DNA of 64,000 nt from Mycolicibacterium chitae. Lineage in GTDB: Bacteria; Actinomycetota; Actinomycetes; Mycobacteriales; Mycobacteriaceae. This document shows positions 19,755-31,416 of the stretch, in pieces. Position 1 is the stretch's first letter. Each line of letters begins with the position of its first letter. A model generated the notes under the pieces. That model saw nothing but the letters and a program-made list of their open reading frames with translations, searched no databases and was not told the DNA's origin. The stretch covers positions 1,178,001 through 1,242,000 of the forward strand of contig NZ_LR134355.1 of NCBI RefSeq assembly GCF_900637205.1. The letters run 5' to 3'. Position numbers and translations under genes: made by a program.

Positions 19755-21037
19755 TGCGCCGCATCCAGTTCCGGCTCGTCGGCGCTGGCGCGCCAGTCGT
19801 GCGGCAGCAGATGGTCGAGCACGTCGTCGACGCTGACCGCGCCCAGCAAATGCCCCGCCTCGTCGACGACGGGGCCGCACACCAGGTTGAAGGCGGCGAA
19901 GTAGCGGGTGAGCGCCGACAGCGACATGTCGGGAGCCAGCGCGGGCAGGTCGTCGTCGAGGATCCCGCTGACCAGCGCCGCGGGTGGCTCCCGGAGCAGC
20001 CGCTGCAGGTGCACGCCGCCGAGGTAGTGCCCGGTGGGGGTCGCGGTCGGCGGCCGCACCACGAACACCAGCGATGCCAGCGCCGGGGTCAGGTCGGGGT
20101 CGCGCACCCGGGCCAGCGCCTCGGCCACGGTGGTGTCGGTGGCCAGCACCACCGGCTCGGAGGTCATCAGACCGCCGGCGGTGTCGGGGGAGTGCTGCAG
20201 CAGCCGTCGCACCGGGTCGGAGTCCTCGGGATCCATCCGGGCCAGCAGCAGCTCGGCCTCGGTCGGATTGAGTTCGCCGAGCACGTCGGCGGCGTCGTCG
20301 GGGTCCATGGCCTCGAGGACTTCGACCGCGCGCTTGGTGCCCAGTGTCTGCAACACCTCGACCTGCTCGTCCTGGGAAAACTCCTGCAGGATGTCGGCCA
20401 GCCGCTCGTCGTCGAGGGCGTTGACCACCTCCATGCGCCGCTTCTGCGGCAGCTCGCGCATGGCGTCGGCCACCTTGATCGGACGCTGCCCCTCGAACTG
20501 GTGCAGCAGCTGGGCGACGCCCTGGCCGGGCATCGACAGCGCCGACGGGGTCAGGCCGGAGACGTTCTGCCAGTCCACCACGTAGACGTTGCTGCGCCGG
20601 CCCAGGCGACGGTGGTTGCGCACGGCGACGCGGGTGACCAGCCAGTCGCGGGAGCGGATCTGCTCGATCCCGAGGTCGACGACGTTGAGATCCGTGCCGG
20701 CCAGCTCCTCGAGTTCGGGGTCGTTGACCCGCACCCGGGTGTCGAGCACCTGGCCGAGCACCAGCGCCTCGCCCGGACGCTGGGCGAACCGGCGCAGCGA
20801 CACGTTGCCGGTGGTGAGCGTGACGGCGTGCGGTTCGATGGCGGTGACCCGCAGGATCGGGACGAAAATCCTTCGGCGCGTGGGTAGTTCGACGACGAGG
20901 CCGATGACGCGGGGCTGCTGGCGGACGATGCTGATGCTGACCACGACATCGCGCACCCGCCCCAGCGACTCACCGTCGGGTCCCAATACCACCAACCCGG
21001 CGAGCCGTGCTGCGTACACCCTGTTCACCGCCGCCAT
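19751..21037 (-). CDS. MgtE N-terminal/CBS-domain protein without membrane region (Rv1232c homologue)
   Basis: A 428-residue soluble protein: a PRC-barrel-like N-terminus (about 1-75, LVVLGPDGESLGRVRDVVVS), an MgtE intracellular helical domain (about 180-285, DIGxxLxELxP-type repeats such as DDERLADILQEFSQDEQVEVL), and paired CBS domains (about 290-415). The MgtE channel helices are absent, so it is a sensor-like fragment rather than a transporter. It is translationally coupled to the downstream DUF1003 gene, and its start is only 24 bp from the divergent citE-like gene. Confidence 0.88.
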   Translation of the reverse strand: MAAVNRVYAARLAGLVVLGPDGESLGRVRDVVVSISIVRQQPRVIGLVVELPTRRRIFVPILRVTAIEPHAVTLTTGNVSLRRFAQRPGEALVLGQVLDTRVRVNDPELEELAGTDLNVVDLGIEQIRSRDWLVTRVAVRNHRRLGRRSNVYVVDWQNVSGLTPSALSMPGQGVAQLLHQFEGQRPIKVADAMRELPQKRRMEVVNALDDERLADILQEFSQDEQVEVLQTLGTKRAVEVLEAMDPDDAADVLGELNPTEAELLLARMDPEDSDPVRRLLQHSPDTAGGLMTSEPVVLATDTTVAEALARVRDPDLTPALASLVFVVRPPTATPTGHYLGGVHLQRLLREPPAALVSGILDDDLPALAPDMSLSALTRYFAAFNLVCGPVVDEAGHLLGAVSVDDVLDHLLPHDWRASADEPELDAAQ

Positions 21038-21061
21038 AGCTCAAAGGGTAGGAGTGGAACC

Positions 21062-22045
21062 GTGAACAGCGCGCATCGACCCGGCATAGAAGACCAACTG
21101 GTTCGCCCGAGGAGGACCTGTCTGTCGGTCCCCGGCAGCAGTCGCAAGATGATCGACAAGGCCAAGGGCCTGCCCGCCGACGAAGTGTTCCTCGACCTGG
21201 AGGACGCCGTCGCCCCCGACGCCAAGGGGCAGGCGCGCGTCGAGGTGGCCGCCGCGCTGGCCGAGCCGGGCTGGGGCAACCAGCTGCGTGGCGTGCGGGT
21301 CAACGACTGGACGACGCCCTGGACCCACGCCGATCTCATCGAGGTGGTGGCCGCCGCCGGCGCGCAGCTGGACGTGGTGGTGCTGCCCAAGGTCACCGAC
21401 GTCTCCCACATCACCGCGCTCGACCTGCTGCTGACGCAGCTCGAACACACCCACGGCCTGCCCGTCGGCAAGATCGGCATCGACGCGCAGATCGAGGATG
21501 CCCGCGGGTTGACCAACATCAACGACATCGCGGCGCACCCGCGGGTGCACGCGCTGGTGCTCGGGCCGGCCGACCTGATGGCGAGCCTGAACATGCGCAC
21601 CTTGGTCGTCGGTGAACAGCCCGAGGGCTACACCGAGGGCGACGCGTACCACCACGTGCTGATGACCATCCTGGTGGCGGCCCGCACGCACGGCGTCGCC
21701 GCGATCGACGGCCCGTACCTGAAAGTGCGCGACGTGGAGGCGTTCCGCCGGGTCGCCGGTCGCTGCGCGGCGCTGGGGTACGACGGGAAATGGGTGTTGC
21801 ACCCGGATCAGATCGCCGCCGGCAACGAGATCTTCAGCCCGCGCCAGGCCGATTACGACCACGCCGAGCTGATCCTGGAGGCCTACGAGTGGCACACCTC
21901 GCTGGCCGGGGGAGCCCGCGGCGCGGTGATGCTCGGCGACGAGATGATCGACGAGGCCAGCCGCAAGATGGCGCTGGTGATCGCGGGCAAGGGTCGTGCG
22001 GCTGGCATGCAACGCCAGGCCGAACCGTTCTCACCGCCGAAATAG
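21062..22045 (+). CDS. CitE-like HpcH/HpaI family lyase or thioesterase
   Basis: A 327-residue TIM-barrel protein of the citrate-lyase-beta/malyl-CoA group: RPRRTCLSVPGSSRKMIDKA, the metal-site segments DEVFLDLEDAVAPD and GIDAQIEDARGL, and GKWVLHPDQI near the C-terminus. Family members act on CoA thioesters such as malyl-, beta-methylmalyl- or citramalyl-CoA. No citrate-lyase alpha or gamma genes lie nearby, so a stand-alone malyl- or citramalyl-CoA enzyme is more likely. The GTG at 21062 has AGGAG 7 nt upstream. I do not recall this gene at this locus in M. tuberculosis. Confidence 0.82.
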   Translation: MNSAHRPGIEDQLVRPRRTCLSVPGSSRKMIDKAKGLPADEVFLDLEDAVAPDAKGQARVEVAAALAEPGWGNQLRGVRVNDWTTPWTHADLIEVVAAAGAQLDVVVLPKVTDVSHITALDLLLTQLEHTHGLPVGKIGIDAQIEDARGLTNINDIAAHPRVHALVLGPADLMASLNMRTLVVGEQPEGYTEGDAYHHVLMTILVAARTHGVAAIDGPYLKVRDVEAFRRVAGRCAALGYDGKWVLHPDQIAAGNEIFSPRQADYDHAELILEAYEWHTSLAGGARGAVMLGDEMIDEASRKMALVIAGKGRAAGMQRQAEPFSPPK

Positions 22046-22067
22046 CCTGCGCCGCAGGCGGTTATTG

Positions 22068-22625
22068 CTAGGGCGACCAGTTCTCGCCGGAAACGCCGAT
22101 CGCCACCCCCACCATGAACAGCACGATCAACAGCACCACGGTGATGGCCCCGATGACAATGCCGGCGATGGCCATGCCGCGGCCCTGCTGATGGGTCTGG
22201 CGGATCTGGTTGAGCGCGGCGATGCCGAGCACGATGCCGACGACGGGCAGAAAACCGCCGAGGCAGCAGAACAAACTCAGCAGCGCGCCGATGATCGAGG
22301 TGACCAGCGACGCGGTGGCCAGGTTGTTGGTGCCCATCGGCACCGGCGGACCGTAGGGGTCGTACGGGGCGCCATACCCGCCGGGGTGGCCGCCGGGGTA
22401 GGCGCCGTAGCCGGGCGGACCCGGCGGTGGCGGCGGGTAGTCGCCCGGCGGCGGCGGCGGCGGATAGGCCCCGTACCCGGGCGGCGGCGGGGGATAGTCC
22501 GGCGGCGGCGCGTACGCGGGCGGGTCCGGATAACCCGAGGGGTAGTCGATCGGCGCGAAGGGGTCGGCGGGTTGCTGGGACTCGCCGCGGTTCGGGTCGT
22601 CCGGATTCGGGTTCGGGTTCGTCAT
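22068..22625 (-). CDS. Proline-rich DUF4190 membrane protein (Rv1233c homologue)
   Basis: A 185-residue protein: the N-terminal ~95 residues are a Pro/Gly/Tyr-rich low-complexity region with PPPPGYGAYP-like repeats, followed by two membrane segments of the DUF4190 type (ATASLVTSIIGALLSLFCCLGGFLPVVGIVLG and AIAGIVIGAITVVLLIVLFMV). Function is unknown. A second DUF4190 gene lies 4 bp upstream on the same strand and probably shares its transcript. Confidence 0.83.
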   Translation of the reverse strand: MTNPNPNPDDPNRGESQQPADPFAPIDYPSGYPDPPAYAPPPDYPPPPPGYGAYPPPPPPGDYPPPPPGPPGYGAYPGGHPGGYGAPYDPYGPPVPMGTNNLATASLVTSIIGALLSLFCCLGGFLPVVGIVLGIAALNQIRQTHQQGRGMAIAGIVIGAITVVLLIVLFMVGVAIGVSGENWSP

Positions 22626-22629
22626 GTCC

Positions 22630-22983
22630 TCATCGCATCGCGTAAATGGTCCAGATCAACCCGATGATCAGGGCGGTCACCCCCACGACGATGGCGGAGA
22701 CCGCCAACCCGTAGCCGTTCTGCGGGGCCTGCTTGATCTGGTTGAGCGCCACGGTACCCAGCACGATGCCCACAATCGACAACACGCCACCGAAGTAGGG
22801 CAGGAAGCCCGCGATCGAGGACGCCATCGCGGCCACCGCCACCGGGTGGATCCCCGACCGGACCGGGGGCGGGCCGTAGTCGTAGCCGGGCACGGGTGGG
22901 GCGACGGGCGGCGGGAGGTCGGCCGGGGTCCACTCCTCGGGAATGTGCGGATCCGGGCGGGGGTCGCCGTCCGCGGCTGTCAT
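22630..22983 (-). CDS. Small DUF4190 membrane protein
   Basis: A 117-residue paralogue of the adjacent gene, with a shorter Pro-rich N-terminus and two membrane helices separated by NQIKQAPQNGYGLA, which parallels NQIRQTHQQGRGMA in the neighbour. Probably a tandem duplication. Function is unknown. Confidence 0.8.
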   Translation of the reverse strand: MTAADGDPRPDPHIPEEWTPADLPPPVAPPVPGYDYGPPPVRSGIHPVAVAAMASSIAGFLPYFGGVLSIVGIVLGTVALNQIKQAPQNGYGLAVSAIVVGVTALIIGLIWTIYAMR

Positions 22984-23118
22984 GCTGTCAACCTAGCGTA
23001 TCCGCAGGTCGAACGGGACAAACTGACCCGCGTGGCACCATTTGCGCCGCCGGATCGTTGACCGGCCAGACACCGGAATCGCTGACATCTGCGGCACCAC
23101 AGAGGAGAATGAGCACCG

Positions 23119-26122
<3,004 letters not shown>

Positions 26123-26968
26123 GTGTCTGAGCGCGTGAGTCCGGGCCGGGCCACCCGGTGGGCCGTCGTCAACATCGTCGTGGTGATCTACGCACTGCTG
26201 CCGGTGCTGTGGATCCTGTCGCTGTCGCTCAAGCCGACGTCGATGGTCAAGGACGGCAACCTCATCCCGACACAGATCACCTTCGACAACTATCGGGCGA
26301 TCTTCAGCGGCGGCGCCACCAACATCTTCAACTCGGCGCTGATCAACTCCATCGGCATCGGCCTGATCACCACGGTGATCGCCGTCGTCATCGGCGGCAT
26401 GGCGGCCTACGCGATCGCCCGACTGGACTTCCCCGGTAAGAAGCTGCTGGTGGGGATGGCGCTGTTGATCGCGATGTTCCCCCAGATCTCGCTGGTGACA
26501 CCGCTTTTCAACATGTGGCGCAACATCGGCCTGTTCGACACCTGGGCCGGGCTGGTGATCCCGTACATCACCTTCGCGCTGCCGCTGGCCATCTACACGC
26601 TCTCGGCGTTCTTCCGGGAGATCCCGTGGGATCTGGAGAAGGCCGCCAAGATGGACGGCGCCACGCCCGCGCAGGCCTTCCGGCGGGTGATCGCGCCGCT
26701 GGCGGCCCCGGGCATCGTGACCGCGGCCATCCTGGTGTTCATCTTCGCCTGGAACGACCTGCTGCTCGCGTTGTCGCTGACCGCCACCAAGTCGGCCATC
26801 ACCGCCCCGGTGGCGATCGCCAACTTCACCGGCAGTTCGCAATTCGAGGAACCGACGGGTTCGATTGCGGCCGGCGCGATGGTGATCACCATCCCGATCA
26901 TTGTCTTTGTCCTGATCTTCCAACGGCGCATTGTCGCCGGCTTGACCTCCGGCGCGGTGAAAGGTTAG
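26123..26968 (+). CDS. sugB: Trehalose ABC transporter permease SugB
   Basis: A 281-residue MalG-type permease with six helices and the EAA loop [20 protein letters not shown]. It pairs with SugA in the membrane. The GTG at 26123 follows the sugA stop without a gap, and sugC begins 2 bp after its stop. Confidence 0.94.
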   Translation: MSERVSPGRATRWAVVNIVVVIYALLPVLWILSLSLKPTSMVKDGNLIPTQITFDNYRAIFSGGATNIFNSALINSIGIGLITTVIAVVIGGMAAYAIARLDFPGKKLLVGMALLIAMFPQISLVTPLFNMWRNIGLFDTWAGLVIPYITFALPLAIYTLSAFFREIPWDLEKAAKMDGATPAQAFRRVIAPLAAPGIVTAAILVFIFAWNDLLLALSLTATKSAITAPVAIANFTGSSQFEEPTGSIAAGAMVITIPIIVFVLIFQRRIVAGLTSGAVKG

Positions 26969-26970
26969 CG

Positions 26971-28158
26971 ATGGCCGAGATCGTTCTCTCGCATGTGACC
27001 AAGAGTTACCCCGACGGCAAGGGTGTGCGCACCGCCGTCAAGGATCTGTCGATCACCATCGCCGACGGCGAGTTCATCATCCTCGTCGGGCCTTCCGGCT
27101 GCGGGAAGTCCACCACGCTGAACATGATCGCCGGCCTCGAGGACATCACCTCCGGCGAGCTGACCATCGGCGGCCAGCGGGTCAACGAGAAGGCCGCCAA
27201 GGACCGCGACATCGCCATGGTGTTCCAGTCCTACGCGCTCTACCCGCACATGACGGTGCGGCAGAACATCGCGTTCCCGCTGACGTTGGCCAAGCTGCCC
27301 AAGGCCGAGATCACCAAGAAGGTCGAGGAGACCGCCAAGGTTCTCGACCTCACCGACTTCCTGGATCGCAAGCCGTCGCAGCTCTCCGGCGGTCAGCGCC
27401 AGCGCGTCGCCATGGGGCGCGCGATCGTGCGTGATCCCAAGGCGTTCCTGATGGACGAGCCGCTGTCGAACCTCGACGCCAAGCTGCGGGTGCAGATGCG
27501 CGGTGAGATCGCCCGGCTACAGCAGCGGCTCGGCACTACCACCGTCTACGTCACCCACGACCAGACCGAGGCGATGACGCTCGGCGACCGCGTGGTGGTG
27601 ATGCGCGCCGGGGTGGCCCAGCAGATCGGTTCCCCCGACGAGCTGTACTCGCGGCCGGCGAACCTGTTCGTGGCCGGGTTCATCGGCTCCCCGTCGATGA
27701 ACTTCCTGCCGGCGACCCTGACCCCGGTGGGCGTCGAATTGCCGTTCGGCGAGGTGACTTTGACCCAGGAACTGCTGGACAACATCGCCACGCATCCGAC
27801 CCCGAAGAACGTCATCGTCGGTATCCGCCCGGAGCATTTCGAGGACGCCGCGCTGCTCGACGGCTACCAGCGCATCCGGGCGTTGACCTTCGACGTGAAG
27901 GCCGACCTGGTCGAATCGCTGGGTGCCGACAAGTACGTGTACTTCACCGTCTCCGGCGGCAGCGCGCACTCCGAGCAACTGGCCGAGCTGGCGGCCGAAT
28001 CCGGCGCCGGCGCCAACGAATTCGTCGCCCGGGTGGCCACCGATTCGACGGCCACCGCCGGGTCGACGGTCAGCCTGGCCTTCGATTCGTCGAAGATCCT
28101 GGTGTTCGACGCGGACTCCGGGGTCAACCTGACGTTGCCCGCGCCGGGACGCGCGTGA
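26971..28158 (+). CDS. sugC: Trehalose ABC transporter ATPase SugC
   Basis: A 395-residue MalK/UgpC-type ATPase: Walker [10 protein letters not shown] from residue 40 (K45), signature [12 protein letters not shown], Walker [15 protein letters not shown], and a C-terminal TOBE/MOBE regulatory domain (about 240-395). It energises SugAB with LpqY. Its stop overlaps the start of a SUFU-domain gene by 4 bp. Confidence 0.95.
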   Translation: MAEIVLSHVTKSYPDGKGVRTAVKDLSITIADGEFIILVGPSGCGKSTTLNMIAGLEDITSGELTIGGQRVNEKAAKDRDIAMVFQSYALYPHMTVRQNIAFPLTLAKLPKAEITKKVEETAKVLDLTDFLDRKPSQLSGGQRQRVAMGRAIVRDPKAFLMDEPLSNLDAKLRVQMRGEIARLQQRLGTTTVYVTHDQTEAMTLGDRVVVMRAGVAQQIGSPDELYSRPANLFVAGFIGSPSMNFLPATLTPVGVELPFGEVTLTQELLDNIATHPTPKNVIVGIRPEHFEDAALLDGYQRIRALTFDVKADLVESLGADKYVYFTVSGGSAHSEQLAELAAESGAGANEFVARVATDSTATAGSTVSLAFDSSKILVFDADSGVNLTLPAPGRA

Positions 28159-28748
28159 CCGCAGTCCTCGACGAGGTGCGCGCGCACGTGCGCGCGCACT
28201 TCGCCGCGACCGGCCTGGACGCCGAACCCGGCTCGGCCAGCGTGACTTTCCTGGGTGTCGAGCGCATCGAGGTGCTGCGCTTCGGGCCCGACGCCGACGG
28301 GGTGTTGCACTACGTGTCGCTGGGCTGTTCGCGTCACCCGATGGGGGACCCGGCGGCCGTGGCCGCCGACCCGGTGCGCGGCCCACGCGCCGAAGTCGTT
28401 GTCAGCCTGCGTAATACGACGCCGACCCCCGGCATCGCCCGGACGGTGGCGCTGCTGGCGGCCACCCCGGCCGTCGACGGTCTGGTGTTGGTCGAGGACG
28501 CGCTGATCGACCTGGGGTCGTCGCTGTGGGCGCAGCAGCCCGGGCATGCCCCGCTGTCTGCGGTGCTGCTGGGTCCGGGCTCGATCGACGAGCTGGCGCT
28601 GGCGGCGCCGATGGAGCCGGTCCGGTTCCTGGCCGCCACCCCGATCTCGGCCAACGAGGCGGCGTGGGTGCGGCTCAAGGGCGTCGAGGAGTTGCGCGGC
28701 ACCTGGGCCCAGGACGGCACCGACATCCTCGACCCCGCCCGCGTCTGA
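28155..28748 (+). CDS. Suppressor-of-fused (SUFU) domain protein
   Basis: A 197-residue soluble protein with features of the bacterial SUFU/DUF family: [26 protein letters not shown], and the C-terminal [25 protein letters not shown]. The molecular role in bacteria is unclear. It is translationally coupled to sugC (GTGA overlap), which suggests expression with the trehalose importer. I do not recall it in the M. tuberculosis operon. After it, the IS110 element begins within about 65 bp. Confidence 0.75.
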   Translation: MTAVLDEVRAHVRAHFAATGLDAEPGSASVTFLGVERIEVLRFGPDADGVLHYVSLGCSRHPMGDPAAVAADPVRGPRAEVVVSLRNTTPTPGIARTVALLAATPAVDGLVLVEDALIDLGSSLWAQQPGHAPLSAVLLGPGSIDELALAAPMEPVRFLAATPISANEAAWVRLKGVEELRGTWAQDGTDILDPARV

Positions 28749-28819
28749 CCCCTTCCCCGCCACCGCGAGTTCCCTTTACCGCGAGGGTGCTGGGGCTCAG
28801 CGCGAGCATTGCTCCTATG

Positions 28820-29878
28820 TCAAGCGGCGGCGGTTTGGTGGGTGTGGTGTCGTGATTGTTCGTCGGCGTGGAGGCGGTTGTAGACGACTCGTGCCAGGCG
28901 TCGTTTGAGGCAGCGCAGTGCCTCGGCTTTGGTTTTGCCGTCCTGGTCGATGCGTTTGCGGTAGTAGGTCTGGCCGGGGCTGTCGGCTAGGCGGGTCTGG
29001 GTGAGGGCGATGCGGTAGAGGGCGGCGTTGAGTTGTCGGTTGCCTGCTCTGCTCAGACGTACCCGGCCGGCGGTGTTGCCTGACCAGACCGGGATGGGGG
29101 CGGTGCCGGTGTGGCAGGCGAACGCGGCTTCGTTTTTGAAGCGGGTGATGCCGGCGGTTTCGCCGACGATCTTGGCGGCGGTCAACTCGGCGCAGCCGGG
29201 CAGTGCCAGCAGCTGGGGGGCCACTGCCCGCACCGCGGTGCCGATGCGCTTCTCGAGTTCGTTGATGCTCAGGGTGAGCCGGATGATGTCACCGAGTTCG
29301 TCGGTGGCCAGCTCGGCGAGTAGCCCGTCGATGGTGGCCAGCCAGGCGGCCATGGCGGTCTGGGCTTTGGCGCGGGTGAGTGCTTTCTTCTTCAAGATTT
29401 GGGTGGGGTCGAGTTCGTGGATGCGGCCCAGCAGTCGGTTGATCGTCGAGGTGCGTTGGGCGACAAGGTCTTCGCGTCGATCGACGAGCAGTTTGAGTTC
29501 GCGGGAGACCTCGTCGTGAGCGGCTACGGGCAGATCCGGGTGGCGCAGGACTGCGCGGGCCACGGCCAGCGCGTCGATGGGGTCGGATTTGCCTTGGGTG
29601 CGTGCGCCGGCGCGTTCGTGGGCCATCAGCTTCGGTGCGACCCGCACGACCTTCTGACCCGCCGACAACAGGTCCCGCTCCAGGCGCGCTGATAGATTGC
29701 GGCAGTCTTCGATACCCCACAGCAGGTCCTCACCGAAGTTGGTCTTGGCCCAAGCCAACGCCTTGAGATGGCCTTCGGTGGTGGCGGGGACGGTCTTTTC
29801 TCCTGCTTTGCGGCCCCGGTCGTCGACGGCGACGAAGGTGTGGCTGCGCTTGTGTACATCGGCTCCAAGAACCACCAT
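28820..29878 (-). CDS. IS110-family DEDD transposase/recombinase
   Basis: A 352-residue RNA-guided recombinase of the IS110 group. The N-terminal RuvC-like DEDD residues are D7 (GADVHK), E57 (GIEDCRN), D99 and D102 (KSDPIDA). The C-terminal IS116/IS110/IS902 domain has the helix-hairpin-helix LPGCAELTAAKIVGE and a candidate catalytic serine S266 in PVWSGNT. The frame is uninterrupted, so the enzyme is probably functional. ATG at 29876-29878 is chosen (MVVLGADVHK), with GAAGGCACC just upstream; a longer in-frame start has no family support. Confidence 0.93.
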   Translation of the reverse strand: MVVLGADVHKRSHTFVAVDDRGRKAGEKTVPATTEGHLKALAWAKTNFGEDLLWGIEDCRNLSARLERDLLSAGQKVVRVAPKLMAHERAGARTQGKSDPIDALAVARAVLRHPDLPVAAHDEVSRELKLLVDRREDLVAQRTSTINRLLGRIHELDPTQILKKKALTRAKAQTAMAAWLATIDGLLAELATDELGDIIRLTLSINELEKRIGTAVRAVAPQLLALPGCAELTAAKIVGETAGITRFKNEAAFACHTGTAPIPVWSGNTAGRVRLSRAGNRQLNAALYRIALTQTRLADSPGQTYYRKRIDQDGKTKAEALRCLKRRLARVVYNRLHADEQSRHHTHQTAAA

Positions 29879-29909
29879 GGAGGTGCCTTCTTTCCTCAGA
29901 TGTGGATGG

Positions 29910-30100
29910 GTAGAAGGTTGGGCCGGCCGGCGGACACATCTCAGTGGGGGCGATGCCACGCTCCTATCAAGTCACGCCGGTCGGTCCTTCCCACCTGATA
30001 TCGGCACAATGCTCGCTAGCCAACCCCGAAGAGCAGCAGTGCGCGTCTGAGCCAGACACCAGGTGAGAAGAACCCAACCACCGCAACGCGGCAATCACCA
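29910..30100 (-). ncRNA. Predicted IS110 bridge RNA
   Basis: Read on the minus strand, a short 5' hairpin (CCGC-GTT-GCGG at about 30080-30090) is followed by two stem-loops. Stem 1 pairs 30060-30070 with 29987-29997 (11 bp, one G-U) and encloses GACGCGC (complement of 30041-30047) and GCGAGCATTG (complement of 30007-30016). Stem 2 pairs 29975-29987 with 29920-29932 (11 of 13) and encloses ATAGGAGC (29960-29967) and CACTGAG (29940-29946). These match, in order, the left target, right target, right-end donor and left-end donor. RNA ends are approximate. Confidence 0.72.
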
Positions 30101-30194
30101 CAGTGACACTGAGGGCGCGTCCCCGGCCGACACGCCGCATTTTCCACGTAGTCTGCGCACCCTCGCGGCCAAGGTGACCTGGAACCACACCCTC

Positions 30195-31292
30195 CTAGAG
30201 CCAGTGGTTGCGCCGAAAGACGGCGTACAGCAGCGAACACACCGTCAGCATCAGCAGCAGCACCGCCGGATAAGCCCAGCGTTCGTCGAGTTCGGGCATG
30301 TACTCGAAGTTCATCCCGTACACGCCGGCGATCATCGTCGGGACCGCCGCGATGGCCACCCACGCCGAGATCTTGCGCATGTCTATGTTCTGCTGCACGC
30401 TCACCTTCGCCAACGCCGCGTGCACCAGCGAGGACAGCATCTCGTCGTAGCTGGCGATCCGGTCGGCGGCCTGGGTCTGGTGGTCCAGGACGTCGCGCAT
30501 GTAGCGGACCAGCTCCTTGGACAGCAGATCCCGGTGCTCGGAGTTGATCCGTCCGAGTTCGACCGACAGCGGCGCCACGGCCCGCCGCAACTCCACCACC
30601 TCGCGCTTGAGCATGTAGATCTGCCCGATGTCGGTCTTGCTGGCGGGGGAGAACGTCTCCTCCTCGATCGCGTCGATGTCGACTTCCATCAGCGTGGTCA
30701 CGTCGAGGTAGCTGTCGACGACGTGGTCGGCGATGGCGTGCATGACGGCGTAGGGGCCCAACGCCAGCTGCCGGGGCCGCTCCTCGAGCGACTTGCGCAC
30801 GCCGGCCAATCCCGAATGGTCGCCGTGCCGCACGGTCACGACGAAGTCCGCACCCACGAACACCATGATCTCGCCGGTCTCGACGATCTCGCGGGTCAGC
30901 AGAACCGACTCGTGCTCAACGTAATTGACGGTCTTGAGCACCAGGAACAGCGTGTTGTCGTAGCGCTCGAGCTTGGGCCGCTGATGGGCGTGCACCGCGT
31001 CCTCGACGGCCAGCGGGTGGATGTCGAAAACCTCCGCCACCGAATGCATCTGGTGTTCATTGGGTTCGTGCAGGCCGATCCAGACGTAGGCCTTGCGGCC
31101 GGACTGCTCCAATTCCCGTGCCCGGCCGATCGCCGCGGCGTGGGTGAAATGACCCGGCAGGCGCTCGCCGTCCACGTAGACCGCGCAGTCGACCATCGCC
31201 CCGGAGACCGGGCGCGGGTAGCGTCGAGAGTCCGCGCCGCCGCCCCGGTTTGCCCCGCGCGCGGAGATCGACCCTGCTCGAAACGACGGCAT
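30195..31292 (-). CDS. corA: CorA-type magnesium/cobalt channel
   Basis: A 365-residue CorA protein with a large cytoplasmic N-terminal funnel domain, a long stalk helix (SVELGRINSEHRDLLSKELVRYMRDVLDH), and two C-terminal membrane helices with the selectivity motif YGMNF between them (AAVPTMIAGVYGMNFEYMPE). The last residues RRNHWL are basic. ATG at 31290-31292 (MPSFRAG) is used; an in-frame start at 31310 adds six residues. It corresponds to Rv1239c. Confidence 0.92.
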   Translation of the reverse strand: MPSFRAGSISARGANRGGGADSRRYPRPVSGAMVDCAVYVDGERLPGHFTHAAAIGRARELEQSGRKAYVWIGLHEPNEHQMHSVAEVFDIHPLAVEDAVHAHQRPKLERYDNTLFLVLKTVNYVEHESVLLTREIVETGEIMVFVGADFVVTVRHGDHSGLAGVRKSLEERPRQLALGPYAVMHAIADHVVDSYLDVTTLMEVDIDAIEEETFSPASKTDIGQIYMLKREVVELRRAVAPLSVELGRINSEHRDLLSKELVRYMRDVLDHQTQAADRIASYDEMLSSLVHAALAKVSVQQNIDMRKISAWVAIAAVPTMIAGVYGMNFEYMPELDERWAYPAVLLLMLTVCSLLYAVFRRNHWL

Positions 31293-31416
31293 GAGCAATC
31301 TTCCCTTCATCGCCGCGCGGACGCATCGGTGATGTTACGCGGCGCACCCTGATCGCCCCACCTCACGACCGGGGAACGGTGTCCGGTGAGGTTGTGCGGT
31401 GAAGTAACCTGGCGCA

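Larger units (their letters stand above)
28813..30114 (-). mobile_element. IS110-family insertion sequence, apparently complete
   Basis: About 1.30 kb, bounded by a GC dinucleotide core at each end (28811-28812 and 30115-30116). It holds one intact transposase gene on the minus strand and about 236 bp of noncoding left end upstream of it. No terminal inverted repeats or target duplication beyond the core are seen, as is usual for IS110. The boundaries are inferred from guide-like matches in the noncoding arm and from the reconstructed empty site. Confidence 0.8.
28779..30168. repeat. Host inverted repeat split by the IS110 element
   Basis: The arms CCGCGAGGGTGC (28779-28790) and GCACCCTCGCGG (30157-30168) are perfect complements and flank the insertion. 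Joining the two sides at the GC core gives a sequence that aligns with the intact intergenic element at 7627-7688. Confidence 0.65.

Noticed and set aside
22330..22560. GGC/CCG-rich tandem-looking tract as a possible CRISPR or VNTR
   Set aside because: It is the coding sequence of the Pro/Gly-rich head of the DUF4190 protein; the units are irregular and in frame.
28811..29967. The 8-bp repeat GCTCCTAT as a target-site duplication bounding a ~1.15-kb element
   Set aside because: That boundary would cut off most of the noncoding arm, IS110 elements do not normally make such duplications, and the repeat sits inside the predicted donor-binding loop, where a guide copy is expected.
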